Below, piece by piece: positions 25,081 to 33,584 of a stretch of DNA of 64,000 bases; the stretch's first letter is position 1; every line of letters starts with the position of its first letter. The stretch comes from Bin87 sp965207585 (GTDB taxonomy: Bacteria > Chloroflexota > Dehalococcoidia > Lucifugimonadales > UBA3495). The notes beneath the pieces are model-generated. The model saw only the letters and a list, made by a program, of their open reading frames with translations. It had not been told where the DNA came from and ran no database searches. The position numbers and the translations under genes are program-made. The stretch covers positions 1,240,001 to 1,304,000 of the forward strand of contig CBDBMT010000003.1 in the NCBI GenBank assembly GCA_965207585.1. Direction: 5' to 3'.

Positions 25081-25958
25081 CTATCTCCTCCACAACCCCA
25101 GCGTGATCACTCGCAGTATCAAATGCGCTCGTTTAGCCCGTCGCAGTTCCCTCTGGGCCTCGGCTAAGACATCCCGCCGCCAGCGGACGTGGTCGGCGCG
25201 CCGCCCGTCATCCAAGGGGTAGGTGTCCGGCGGCAGGGTCAGCTGGTATCCGCCAATCATTGCGGCTTCCAGTTCCCACCGGCGCACGGCGGCCTGCGCC
25301 CGGTCAACGCGGCTGGCGACCTGATACCACCGGTCCGCGACCGTCGCCACTCGGCCACCAAGGGCGCTGCCTGGCCGAATGCGTGTTCCTCGTCGGGCTG
25401 CTCCTCCAAGGTAACCACCCCGGCATCGGGCATTCCGGGCCGGCGCCGGAGAGGCCGCCAATCCTGTGCCTCGCTATCGCCCTGCTCATGGTCGCGCGCA
25501 TCATCGTCGTCAGCGTCAACGCTGACACATCCAAAAACGTCTCCCGATTGCTGGCCGTCTTCCAGCGCGGCAAGTCTGCGGCTCGACTCCTCCAACTGTC
25601 GCGCTTGATTATCCGCCAACTCCCGCAGCTCGGCGTTTTCGTCCTCCAGATCAGCCACCCTCTGACGCAAGGCTGCCCCGTCGCCGTCGCCATCCTCCGT
25701 TTCGCCACTGCCTTCCCCTTCGCCGCCCGCGTTCCTGAAGTCCACCAATGCCCGTCGCATCCGCAGGGACACCTGCCGGGAGTCGCAGCAGAGGGCCAGG
25801 GTGCGGTAGTTCACCCCCAGGACGTGGGCGGCAGGCACCCGGCCTCGTTCCTCCACCAGGGCGTCCAGCAGGTCCAATAGGGGCGTGTCCCGCTCAACGT
25901 CGGAGTCTTGGTCAACCTCCAGGGCGCCGTCATCATCGTCGTTCAAGGCTCTCACCAT
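25081..25958 (-). pseudogene. Frameshifted coiled-coil DNA-binding-like protein
   Basis: Two overlapping frames together make one protein. The first (from 25958) reads MVRALNDDDDGALEVDQDSD, PLLDLLDALVEERGRVPAAH and a helix-turn-helix-like LGVNYRTLALCCDSRQVS, followed by a heptad coiled coil (LRQRVADLEDENAELRELAD) and VVTLEEQPDEEHAFGQAAPL. Near 25330 sense stops in that frame and continues in the other as DRWYQVASRVDRAQAAVRRW to a basic C-terminus LGLWRR. It is either a true frameshift mutation or a sequencing error. The coding content suggests a sensor or regulator; function is unknown. Confidence 0.55.
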
Positions 25959-25959
25959 G

Positions 25960-26483
25960 GGTCAAAACTACAATCTTCGCACTGCAATCTCTGCAATAAA
26001 GTGATTATAGAGCCGCAGTAAATTGCTCGCCCGAAAATCCTGCAAATGCCGCCCCCAACGCCTCAGTCCCCGTAGGAAACGCCGTCAGATTGTATTCTGC
26101 AATCCTTTCATTTCTCCTTTCAGGGCGCCCACTACGGAAAACCGCCGGAGAGGATTGCAGTTTGACACGTCGGGGCCTCCGGCACAAGTCCCGCCGGACC
26201 GTCGCCCCGGTCTCGGAAAATCCGCAGGCAAATCCGTCAAGCACCCGGGACCGCCTGCGCCGGGACAACCCCTTGCGCGGGGTTGATGGCGGGACCGACT
26301 CATGGGTAACTGGTTTGTCACCATGAAAATCGAAACGGCCCGATGAACTGGTCTGGTTGAGCCAGCATCCGTAACTGGCGTCAATTCTGCTTTCAGGGTT
26401 TTGGTGGCGGCGCTGTGGCACTTGTCGGGTCCCCCAGGCTCCAAGCGCGCCCGCCCTAAGCCGTTTGAACGCAAGAGGCCCCG
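25960..26483. other. Intergenic region without a supported gene
   Basis: Several frames are open but none resembles a protein. The stretch contains short CTGCAATC/CTGCAAAT-like words between 25985 and 26160. I see no terminator or RNA structure I can defend. Confidence 0.45.
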
Positions 26484-27284
26484 TTATGGGGACGGTAGTA
26501 GAGTCCCCCGCAGGTGGGCTATATCGGTCTCTCTTACATCCTCCAGGAAGCCCACAACCCCGTCCAGTGTCGCCGAATGTTCCTCACTCTCCGGCACGGT
26601 GATGTCGGTTTCGGCGAGCACAGCTTCCTCGAAGGTGTACCGGAGGGGCGGCTCCCCGTCATAATACCGAGTCCCTACCTCTTTGGCCAAGCCCTCATAA
26701 AGCTTCTCGATAGCCATTGACCGGGCCAGCAATACGGGATATATGTTTTCCCAGTAATGCTCTTCTCCTACCGACTCAATGTATCTTTGATTGTAGGTGT
26801 CCCACTGGCCGCGTTCGTAGGCTTCTCGTGCCCACTCTATGTTCTCCGCCAGTTCCTCCTCGGTCACTTCGTAGCCGAGTTTCACGGCTTTCTGATACAG
26901 GATGCGCTCGTGTATCAGGCCCGCCAGGGCAGCGTTATCATCACCCCATATGAGAACCAGGTTGTGCCGGGCTTCCAGATAGTCGGTGGGCTGGCCCATG
27001 TCTTGGCCCAATCCCTGCAACTCTCTCTCCGCCATATGCTTCATGTGTTGAAGATGCATCACTGCTTCCCGCAATTCCCGTGCGCTGATCGGCACTTCCC
27101 CGGCGGTGGCAACCACCACGTCTTCTTCGCTGGAGTCGGATGCCGTTGCCTGACCGCTTCGATAGTCGTCGGACCGGAAGGCACCAGAACCAACGGCCAC
27201 GCCCACGGTGATCAGGGTAGAGATCACGAGTAGGACAACCACCACGGAAGTCCGTGTCGCCATTTTTGGCTTGAATATAGTCAT
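26484..27284 (-). CDS. Membrane-anchored SurA-N-like protein
   Basis: The 266-residue protein has an N-terminal membrane helix (VVVVLLVISTLITVGVAVGS), then VVVATAGEVPISARELREAV, a helical segment typical of the SurA N-terminal chaperone domain, and a long charged helical body (IHERILYQKAVKLGYEVTEE). No parvulin catalytic core is visible. It would face outward from the membrane and may help fold exported proteins, which would fit a genome with giant secreted proteins. That link is inference. Confidence 0.62.
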   Translation of the reverse strand: MTIFKPKMATRTSVVVVLLVISTLITVGVAVGSGAFRSDDYRSGQATASDSSEEDVVVATAGEVPISARELREAVMHLQHMKHMAERELQGLGQDMGQPTDYLEARHNLVLIWGDDNAALAGLIHERILYQKAVKLGYEVTEEELAENIEWAREAYERGQWDTYNQRYIESVGEEHYWENIYPVLLARSMAIEKLYEGLAKEVGTRYYDGEPPLRYTFEEAVLAETDITVPESEEHSATLDGVVGFLEDVRETDIAHLRGTLLPSP

Positions 27285-27376
27285 TGCCCACAGCCTTCTT
27301 TTGCGTTCGGTAGGCGCCGGAACCTACCAGAGTGTCCACTCGGACTCCAACGCCCTATTCGTGCTGAATCGAATCC

Positions 27377-28129
27377 CTACTCGAAGGCCGCCGCGTCCTC
27401 TCCCAGCCACTCGACGATGAGGGCATTCAGCGTCCCGTCGGCCTTCATTGCCGCCAGCCCATCATCGAACCTATCCTTCAATTCGCTGCCAGAACGCACG
27501 CCCATCCCCAAGCCCCGGTCCAGCGGCACCCGCGGCCCCGCCATCTCCAGCATTCCCTGATACTGCTCCAACTTCTGCACCGCGAAGCCGTGGTCCACCA
27601 TAACAGCGTCCACTTTGCCGCTCAGCACCGCGTCCGCCGCGTCCAATGCATGGTCGAGGGACACGAACGGAACTCCCTGTTCCGATAGGTAATCGGAAAA
27701 TATGGTGTTGGCCGAAACCCCGATCCTGCCACGGACGGCCGCGTTGCCTTCTCCCGCCCTGACCAGGTACACCGATGGTGTGGGAGGATAGTAGGCTTGG
27801 GTGAAGTCGATCAGCCGCTCCCGTTGTTCGGTGATGCTCATGCCGGCCAGGATGACGTCGAACTCTCCATCCAGCAGGTGCGGGATCATAGTCTCCCACT
27901 CGTTCAGAACCCACCGGCACTTCAAACCGGCGCGGCGGCACAGGTCGTCCCCCAGGGTCCGTTCCAGGCCGTCGATCTCGCCCTGGTCGTTGATGAAGTT
28001 GAAGGGGTGATAGTCGCCCCCGGTGGCGATCACCACCGTGTCAGTTGCGCCACACCCGGCCAGCAGAAGAACCATAGCCGCCAGGAGGAACGCGCCAACC
28101 GAGCGCATGAGCGGAATTTTCAACGTCAT
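27377..28129 (-). CDS. Family 3 solute-binding lipoprotein
   Basis: From ATG 28129 the protein has a lipoprotein signal ending VLLLAGC, followed by VVIATGGDYHPFNFINDQGE, LERTLGDDLCRRAGLKCRWV, GEFDVILAGMSITEQRERLI and FTQAYYPPT, the usual order of amino-acid-type (SBP_bac_3) binding proteins. Length is normal. No permease or ATPase gene is next to it, so it is an orphan receptor that either feeds a remote ABC transporter or senses ligand. GGAGG lies only two bases from ATG 28129, so a start further upstream (28147) is possible. Confidence 0.8.
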   Translation of the reverse strand: MTLKIPLMRSVGAFLLAAMVLLLAGCGATDTVVIATGGDYHPFNFINDQGEIDGLERTLGDDLCRRAGLKCRWVLNEWETMIPHLLDGEFDVILAGMSITEQRERLIDFTQAYYPPTPSVYLVRAGEGNAAVRGRIGVSANTIFSDYLSEQGVPFVSLDHALDAADAVLSGKVDAVMVDHGFAVQKLEQYQGMLEMAGPRVPLDRGLGMGVRSGSELKDRFDDGLAAMKADGTLNALIVEWLGEDAAAFE

Positions 28130-28301
28130 ATCCTCCGTTGGTTGCATTGGCGCGGACCGGCGCGACGACCGGGCGACTGGCGAGCCGCTATCGGCGTTTG
28201 TTCGCACTGTCCCTCATATTGGCGATGGCGGCTGTGCCCACTGCCGGAGCCTCGCCGTCGGAGGCCAGCGGCAGGAACGCCGGCCGCCTCCCCTCACCCC
28301 T

Positions 28302-28718
28302 TCACCGCCCAGCCGACTCGCGCCATGGTGCGGCGCCGGTTGCGCCCGCAATCAATGGGAACAGGACGTTCACCACGATCCAAACCAACCCCGTCGTCGA
28401 ATCGTCGCCATCAGCGCCGCTCATCACCAGGAACCAGTTGCGAAAGAACAGCAGCGCCACCCCGACGGTCACGTACAGGCAGAGGTTGGCCGTCAGGGAA
28501 CGCGGGCCGGAACCGTCACCGCGTTCGCCCTCCCGGTCCTCAACCGTTCGGCGGGAGTTGAGCAGTAGGGCGGCGACCAGCGGGACCGCCATGAGGTAGT
28601 TGGCCACGTCCCAGACGCCATTCACGTCGAAGAACGGGTTGACGACGAACCACACCGCTACGAAGACGGCCGTGCCCATCAGGTGCGCCCCGAGCAGTTT
28701 CCGGAACAATGTCCGCAA
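28302..28718 (-). CDS. Small integral membrane protein
   Basis: The 138-residue protein has about four hydrophobic helices (near 10-28, 38-53, 76-93, 108-128), with a charged cytoplasmic loop RRTVEDREGERGDGSG between the second and third. No family is recognised. Confidence 0.55.
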   Translation of the reverse strand: MRTLFRKLLGAHLMGTAVFVAVWFVVNPFFDVNGVWDVANYLMAVPLVAALLLNSRRTVEDREGERGDGSGPRSLTANLCLYVTVGVALLFFRNWFLVMSGADGDDSTTGLVWIVVNVLFPLIAGATGAAPWRESAGR

Positions 28719-28972
28719 CTCTCCGCCTCTCCCAATGGCCCACGAAACTTGCTCATACTATTCCACGCAATCCCGCCCCCGAACATTCTACGCCTTTTGC
28801 CCGACACCCGTCCGGCTGAAGACCACCACCCCGACACGGGCGAAGACCGAATTTCGCTGCACCGGCCCATACCACAAAATTGCTTGCAACATAGTGACGC
28901 TCCGGGCATTACTTTCAGCGAGTTTCTCCGCGACAATAGAACATTGGACCGCTATTTCTGGAGACGCTCAGC

Positions 28973-31069
28973 TTGAAAACCAAACCGCCGGAATCGCCGG
29001 CGCCGACCGAGCAGGCCGCCGCAGACGGACCGACCCTCAACGACGCCATCCGCGACTACGTGCGGGCCTATGCCCTATGGCACGGGAGGCCCCAGGCCGC
29101 CCTGCATTTCGGCGTGTCCCGCCAAACCCTGTGGCGCTTCCTGGAGCGGGGACACCTGGGGCGCTCTCTACCCCGCGCAGTGGTCAAGGCCGTGGGCAAC
29201 AGCCCCGAATCGGTGAACGCCGCCACCGAGGAATTGGTCAACTCCGCCCAGCGCCAGCGGAAACTGCTGCGGCAGATAGACGACGCCCTGGAAAAGTTGG
29301 AGAAACGCGGCTCAGTCAAGCACAAACTGTCCGAGAGCCAGGAGGACGCCCTCCGGCTGCTGTGCGCCGCGCCCCTGGCCACCCTGAAGGAACTGGCCCG
29401 CTTCGGCCGGGTTCCGGAGTCCACCCTGAGGGAGCGACTGGACCGATTGGCGGCCAAGGGCCTGGTGGACTCGGTGTCCCACCGGCTGAACAGCCTGGGG
29501 CCGCGCCCCCAACGCCGCTACTTCCCCACCGAGCAGGGCATCCTGGCGGGCGCCCGGGCCGAACACGGCGTCCCGCGTTTCCTCGCCGAGTACCCGGTGT
29601 CCCGGCAATGGTTCCGCATCCTCACCGAACGCCTGGACGCCGTGGCCGTGATCTACCACGTCGCCGCGCTGCTGGCCGGAGCCGACCAAAGCGGGCAGCC
29701 CGTGCGGGTGGACCACTACCGCCAGGGGCCCTACGACGCCCTGGTCACCCTCTCCCAGGGCCGCACCCTGGGGATCGTCCGCCAGGGGCCCATGCTACCG
29801 TCGCCCAACCTGCGCTACCGCCTGAGAAGCTCCGAGAGCCTGCCCTGGCGACAGGTTCCCCGGGCCACCCTGATCCTGGCCTGCTCGGACCAGGCCAGCC
29901 GCCGGGCGGTGCGCACCCTGGGCCATCCCATGGAGCACCGGTTCCACTTCGTCGCCACCGAGGAAGAGCAACTGGCCGGAGACCACAACGCCGTGGCCTG
30001 GCAGCAGTGCGGCCACGGCATGGCCGCCGTGCCGACCATCAACCCCCACCGGTCCTTGTCAGACGTCCTGGCCGAGGTCGGGAGCTACCTAAACGTTCGC
30101 GCCATCGAGTCCCGCGACCGGACCCCACCGGAACAACGCCAGCCCAAGCCCGACCCGGACACGCTCTACTCCGACCACCTGCGCACTCTCATGCCCAACC
30201 CTGTGGAGCAGGTGAAGAACTGCCTGGCCGTGCGGCTCACGGTGGTCCAGAAGCAGGCTATGGACCTGCTGGCCGCCTGGCCCCTGTGCACCACCGAGCA
30301 GTTCGCCGGGCTGATGGGTGGCGTCTCGCGCCGCTGGGCTAGGCAGGTGATCCAGTCCCTCGCCGACCTGTCCCTGGTTCGGGAGGAACAAGGCCGCCAC
30401 GTCCTCACCGACGACGGGCTGCGCTGCCTGGCCCGCCGGGACCGTCTGGCAGTGCGAATGGCCCTGGGCCGCTGGAGCGCCCGCAAGCGCCGCCGCAGCC
30501 GGGGCGGGCCGCCCGTCCACTCCGGCACCGCCCTGCGCTCCCTGGCAACCCAGCAGGAGCACCAGGACGCCGTCGCCGCCACCGCCGCCCGCTTCACCGC
30601 CGAGGCCGCCCGGTCCCGGGATTACCATCTGCTGGAGATGCTGCCCACCCACCGCTCCTCCATCGGCTACTACTTCCAGGGACAGCACTACGTGGTACAC
30701 CCCGACGCCACCTTCTGGCTGGCTTACCGGGGCGATTGGCGTGCCTACTTCATCGAGGTGGAACGCCGGGCCGTCACCCCCAAGCGCGTGCGGGAGCGCC
30801 TGCGCAACTACCGCCGCTACTTCGCCTCCAACTGGGCCGTGCGGGACCACGGCGGCGCCTCTCCCCTGGTGCTGTTTATCTTCGAGACCCCCGAAATCGA
30901 GGAAGCCTTCGCCGACGCCGCCGGTTGCCACAACCTGCCCATCTGCACCTCCGACCTGGAGCTGTTCCAGGAGCGTGGCGTGTTGGGTGAAGTATGGCGT
31001 CCGCCGCACCCGGACACCTGCCAGAGGCTGACCATTCACGGCCTGGACAAATTGCAGTTATGGAACTGA
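28973..31069 (+). CDS. Replication-relaxation-like protein of mobile region (left)
   Basis: A TTG start has GGAGA eight bases upstream. The 698-residue protein has an N-terminal helix-turn-helix (RPQAALHFGVSRQTLWRFLE), a winged helix at about 115-175 (LLCAAPLATLKELARFGRVP), a second DNA-binding segment near 430-480 (TTEQFAGLMGGVSRRWARQV) and a C-terminal part with THRSSIGYYF and YFIEVERRAVTPKRVRERL, like replication-relaxation/relaxase-accessory proteins of mobile elements. A 671-residue relative is encoded in mirror orientation at 37444-39459. It probably acts on element DNA during transfer or replication. Confidence 0.65.
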   Translation: MKTKPPESPAPTEQAAADGPTLNDAIRDYVRAYALWHGRPQAALHFGVSRQTLWRFLERGHLGRSLPRAVVKAVGNSPESVNAATEELVNSAQRQRKLLRQIDDALEKLEKRGSVKHKLSESQEDALRLLCAAPLATLKELARFGRVPESTLRERLDRLAAKGLVDSVSHRLNSLGPRPQRRYFPTEQGILAGARAEHGVPRFLAEYPVSRQWFRILTERLDAVAVIYHVAALLAGADQSGQPVRVDHYRQGPYDALVTLSQGRTLGIVRQGPMLPSPNLRYRLRSSESLPWRQVPRATLILACSDQASRRAVRTLGHPMEHRFHFVATEEEQLAGDHNAVAWQQCGHGMAAVPTINPHRSLSDVLAEVGSYLNVRAIESRDRTPPEQRQPKPDPDTLYSDHLRTLMPNPVEQVKNCLAVRLTVVQKQAMDLLAAWPLCTTEQFAGLMGGVSRRWARQVIQSLADLSLVREEQGRHVLTDDGLRCLARRDRLAVRMALGRWSARKRRRSRGGPPVHSGTALRSLATQQEHQDAVAATAARFTAEAARSRDYHLLEMLPTHRSSIGYYFQGQHYVVHPDATFWLAYRGDWRAYFIEVERRAVTPKRVRERLRNYRRYFASNWAVRDHGGASPLVLFIFETPEIEEAFADAAGCHNLPICTSDLELFQERGVLGEVWRPPHPDTCQRLTIHGLDKLQLWN

Positions 31070-31314
31070 ACCCGTGCCCAGGACATCCGGTAGGGGGCGG
31101 GTAAGCCAACGTGATTGCAGCGTCACCTACGTTGTCAGGCCCCAAAAGCCCGGCAGAGCGGCATTCTGTTGCAGAACCGCCGGCAGGGCGGCAATGCCGC
31201 GCCAACCGAGGGACCGACGCCAACGACCTGCTGAAGTGTATGACGCTTCAATTCTGGCTCGTGATGACGCGAAGGACCGTTCCGGTAATCGGAACACCGA
31301 TAAGGAGGACAAGC

Positions 31315-31671
31315 ATGAGACTGTTGACCAAGGCGGAAGCCTGCCGGGAGCTGGGACTGTCCCTGTCCACGCTGGACCGGAGGATCGCCGCCGGGGACTT
31401 GAAGACCAAGCGGGAGCCCCATGGCCGTCGGCACCGGGTGTACGTGGTCCTGGACGACGAACCGCCGGACAACGCCAACGGCGATGGCTCCGGCGACACG
31501 GCGCTGGCCGTGGCCCAGGAGCGGATACGCGGGCTGGAAGGGCAGATGGAAATCCTCCGGGAACAGTTGGATTGCGAGCGACAGCGCAACGCCGACCTTG
31601 CCAACGAATTGCGGGCGGCGCAGGACCGGCGCTATTCCGGGTGGCGGTTCTGGCGACGGGGCGACGGTTGA
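31315..31671 (+). CDS. MerR-like/excisionase-type DNA-binding protein with coiled coil
   Basis: ATG 31315 has AAGGAGG upstream. The 118-residue protein begins MRLLTKAEACRELGLSLSTL, a MerR/excisionase-type winged helix, followed by RRIAAGDLKTKREPHGRRHR, a linker and a coiled coil (ERIRGLEGQMEILREQLDCE) with a basic C-terminus. Broken copies of its first codons and leader are at 1381-1600 and 43423-43642. The 245-base spacer upstream, after the replication-relaxation gene, contains the palindrome TTCTGTTGCAGAA. A role in excision or element regulation is inferred. Confidence 0.68.
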   Translation: MRLLTKAEACRELGLSLSTLDRRIAAGDLKTKREPHGRRHRVYVVLDDEPPDNANGDGSGDTALAVAQERIRGLEGQMEILREQLDCERQRNADLANELRAAQDRRYSGWRFWRRGDG

Positions 31672-31686
31672 GTGTTTACTGCCGGA

Positions 31687-33252
31687 CTATCGGACATCAA
31701 TTGATCCCAATAGATCCGGCGACAAAAGGTCCAATCTCTGAACAGATTGCTGGAACCCCAAATGATCAGTGGTACCTCCCATTTCTCTGATGCCCAGCAA
31801 TCTTCGAACCATTAGATACACATTGCGCGCGTGATTCCGTGCTCGAACCTCCGATGGGTCTTCCGGCATATTGGGGGCCTTATTCTGCTTGTACCTAAAG
31901 AGTAATGGCGCTCTTGTTTGAAGATCGTCTCGTTCTATACAGAAATCTAAGGATTCGACTCCGGCAGCTGCGAGCACTGCATCTACCAATACTCCGGCTG
32001 GTGTATGGTGCAACGGCTTGTAGAGTTCTCCCGTGAACAACGCATCGGAAATTTCTTCGTCCGTTAGTTCGCCATCGACAAACCCCCGATACAATGACGG
32101 TTCGACGGTCTCGATTACGATAAGAACCGCGAGGGTGCATATGTATCCCTTTTCGTTATTGCTGAGCGATGAAAGAACCAAGCCAAATCGATGGATGTTT
32201 TGGCCCACGGTGCGCAAACTGAGCGGAGATTCCTCTCTGCCAAAAAACGCTCTTATTACTTCCAATGCTTCCTGGGCCAGATTGCACGAAAACCGGTCAT
32301 TCGTGCGAGACAAATACTCTTCCACGCCAGCGGCTACAATCATGCCATTGATGAATTGTTCTCTGCCTGGTGGCGGCAACACAAAATCAATATCGAAGAA
32401 CCGCTTGAGATAGCCTTCAGCATCGAACTCGTCTCCGTAAAGAACTTTGGTCGATTTCGCCAACTCGGACCGATTCACCGCCAGAACGAAGACCACTCGG
32501 TCAACCGAGAATATATGCTTCCCGGTCTCCAACAATTCAATCGCGTATGAGGGTCTGCACCTATCCAGCTCGTCAATGAATACCACCAGAGGCTTGTTTT
32601 CGCTGTGTTCCCAAAGTGATACCGATAGTTTCTCCAGTTCCAGCTTGAATTCCTTTATCGACCGAGTAGCCTTTGGGTAATCTGTGAGCCCTTTTTCGGC
32701 CAGAGAACTTGCTGCGGTCCCGAATTCGGCACCAATAACCGGGATCAACCCGCTGGCAAGTCGGATCGCCCCGGGCGCCGCCCATCGTAGAACGCTCTTG
32801 GCAGTCTCTTTAGTTTCCCTAATCCTATCGGCGATAGTCGGCGAATCCCATTCAGCCAAGCCCTCCGTAATTTCCGATGAAAGAGAAACAAATGGGTCAC
32901 CTGTAAAGTCGGTCTCCCAAGCATTGAATTCCACAACTGGGAATCCTCGCTGTCGCAGATGGCGCGCCCACATTTTGAGAAATGTTGTTTTCCCGGCGCC
33001 CCAAGCCGCGTTCACTCCGATTGTGCAAGGGCCATCGATGTTACCTACCAGGCCAGTCAGTACCGCGATCTTCTCCTTGCGGTCCAGCAAGTCGCCAGCA
33101 AATGGATCTAACTTCGGCCCTTCCGAACCGGGCGCGAACTTGTCCAAGTCTGGAAAGTCAATATTTCTGGGTTGTATGCGAATCCCCAATTTGTCCTCTC
33201 CATCGGTTTGACCGGCAGCTACGAGCGCAATGCTTCCGACTTCATCAATCAT
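31687..33252 (-). CDS. KAP-family P-loop NTPase (mobile cargo)
   Basis: The 521-residue protein has Walker A WGAGKTT (84-90), the KAP-typical FNAWETD shortly after (109-115) and Walker B LVVFIDELDRC (222-232), then an AEGYLKRFFDIDFVLPPPGR segment. KAP NTPases are often membrane-associated or linked to phage exclusion. No clear membrane helix is seen here apart from a moderately hydrophobic stretch near 160-180. Base composition is visibly more AT-rich than its neighbours, suggesting separate acquisition. It is transcribed divergently from the CopG-recombinase pair and is a candidate defence gene. Confidence 0.78.
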   Translation of the reverse strand: MIDEVGSIALVAAGQTDGEDKLGIRIQPRNIDFPDLDKFAPGSEGPKLDPFAGDLLDRKEKIAVLTGLVGNIDGPCTIGVNAAWGAGKTTFLKMWARHLRQRGFPVVEFNAWETDFTGDPFVSLSSEITEGLAEWDSPTIADRIRETKETAKSVLRWAAPGAIRLASGLIPVIGAEFGTAASSLAEKGLTDYPKATRSIKEFKLELEKLSVSLWEHSENKPLVVFIDELDRCRPSYAIELLETGKHIFSVDRVVFVLAVNRSELAKSTKVLYGDEFDAEGYLKRFFDIDFVLPPPGREQFINGMIVAAGVEEYLSRTNDRFSCNLAQEALEVIRAFFGREESPLSLRTVGQNIHRFGLVLSSLSNNEKGYICTLAVLIVIETVEPSLYRGFVDGELTDEEISDALFTGELYKPLHHTPAGVLVDAVLAAAGVESLDFCIERDDLQTRAPLLFRYKQNKAPNMPEDPSEVRARNHARNVYLMVRRLLGIREMGGTTDHLGFQQSVQRLDLLSPDLLGSIDVR

Positions 33253-33341
33253 ACATCATCGAGAGGCGACAGCCGGGCCTTGACCGGGCAGGCCGGACGT
33301 GGGATGATGGAGCGTAAGACAATCTAGTATCGCAGCCGCCT

Positions 33342-33584
33342 ATGCGAGAGACCATGCCGCCACGCCGCATATCACGGACCATTACCTTTTCGCTGCCCCC
33401 CGAGATGTTTGAGGAAGTGCAGCGGGTGAAAGACGAGGAGGGCCGCGACATGAGCGAACTAGTGCGCGAGGCCCTGCGCCTGTACATGGAAGACCGGGAT
33501 CTGCGCCGTGAGCAACGCCTTGAACGGCTGCGCTCACGGGGCGCTGAACGGGAAGAGAATGATAGAGGTGAAATCAATGAGTAA
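33342..33584 (+). CDS. Ribbon-helix-helix (CopG-like) regulator 1
   Basis: The 80-residue protein begins MRETMPPRRISRTITFSLPP and has MSELVREALRLYMEDRD, a ribbon-helix-helix fold. It overlaps the recombinase start by eight bases (ATGAGTAA), so both are translated together. A homologue precedes the second recombinase. It likely binds its own promoter; GTAAGACAA occurs upstream of both copG-like genes. Confidence 0.78.
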   Translation: MRETMPPRRISRTITFSLPPEMFEEVQRVKDEEGRDMSELVREALRLYMEDRDLRREQRLERLRSRGAEREENDRGEINE

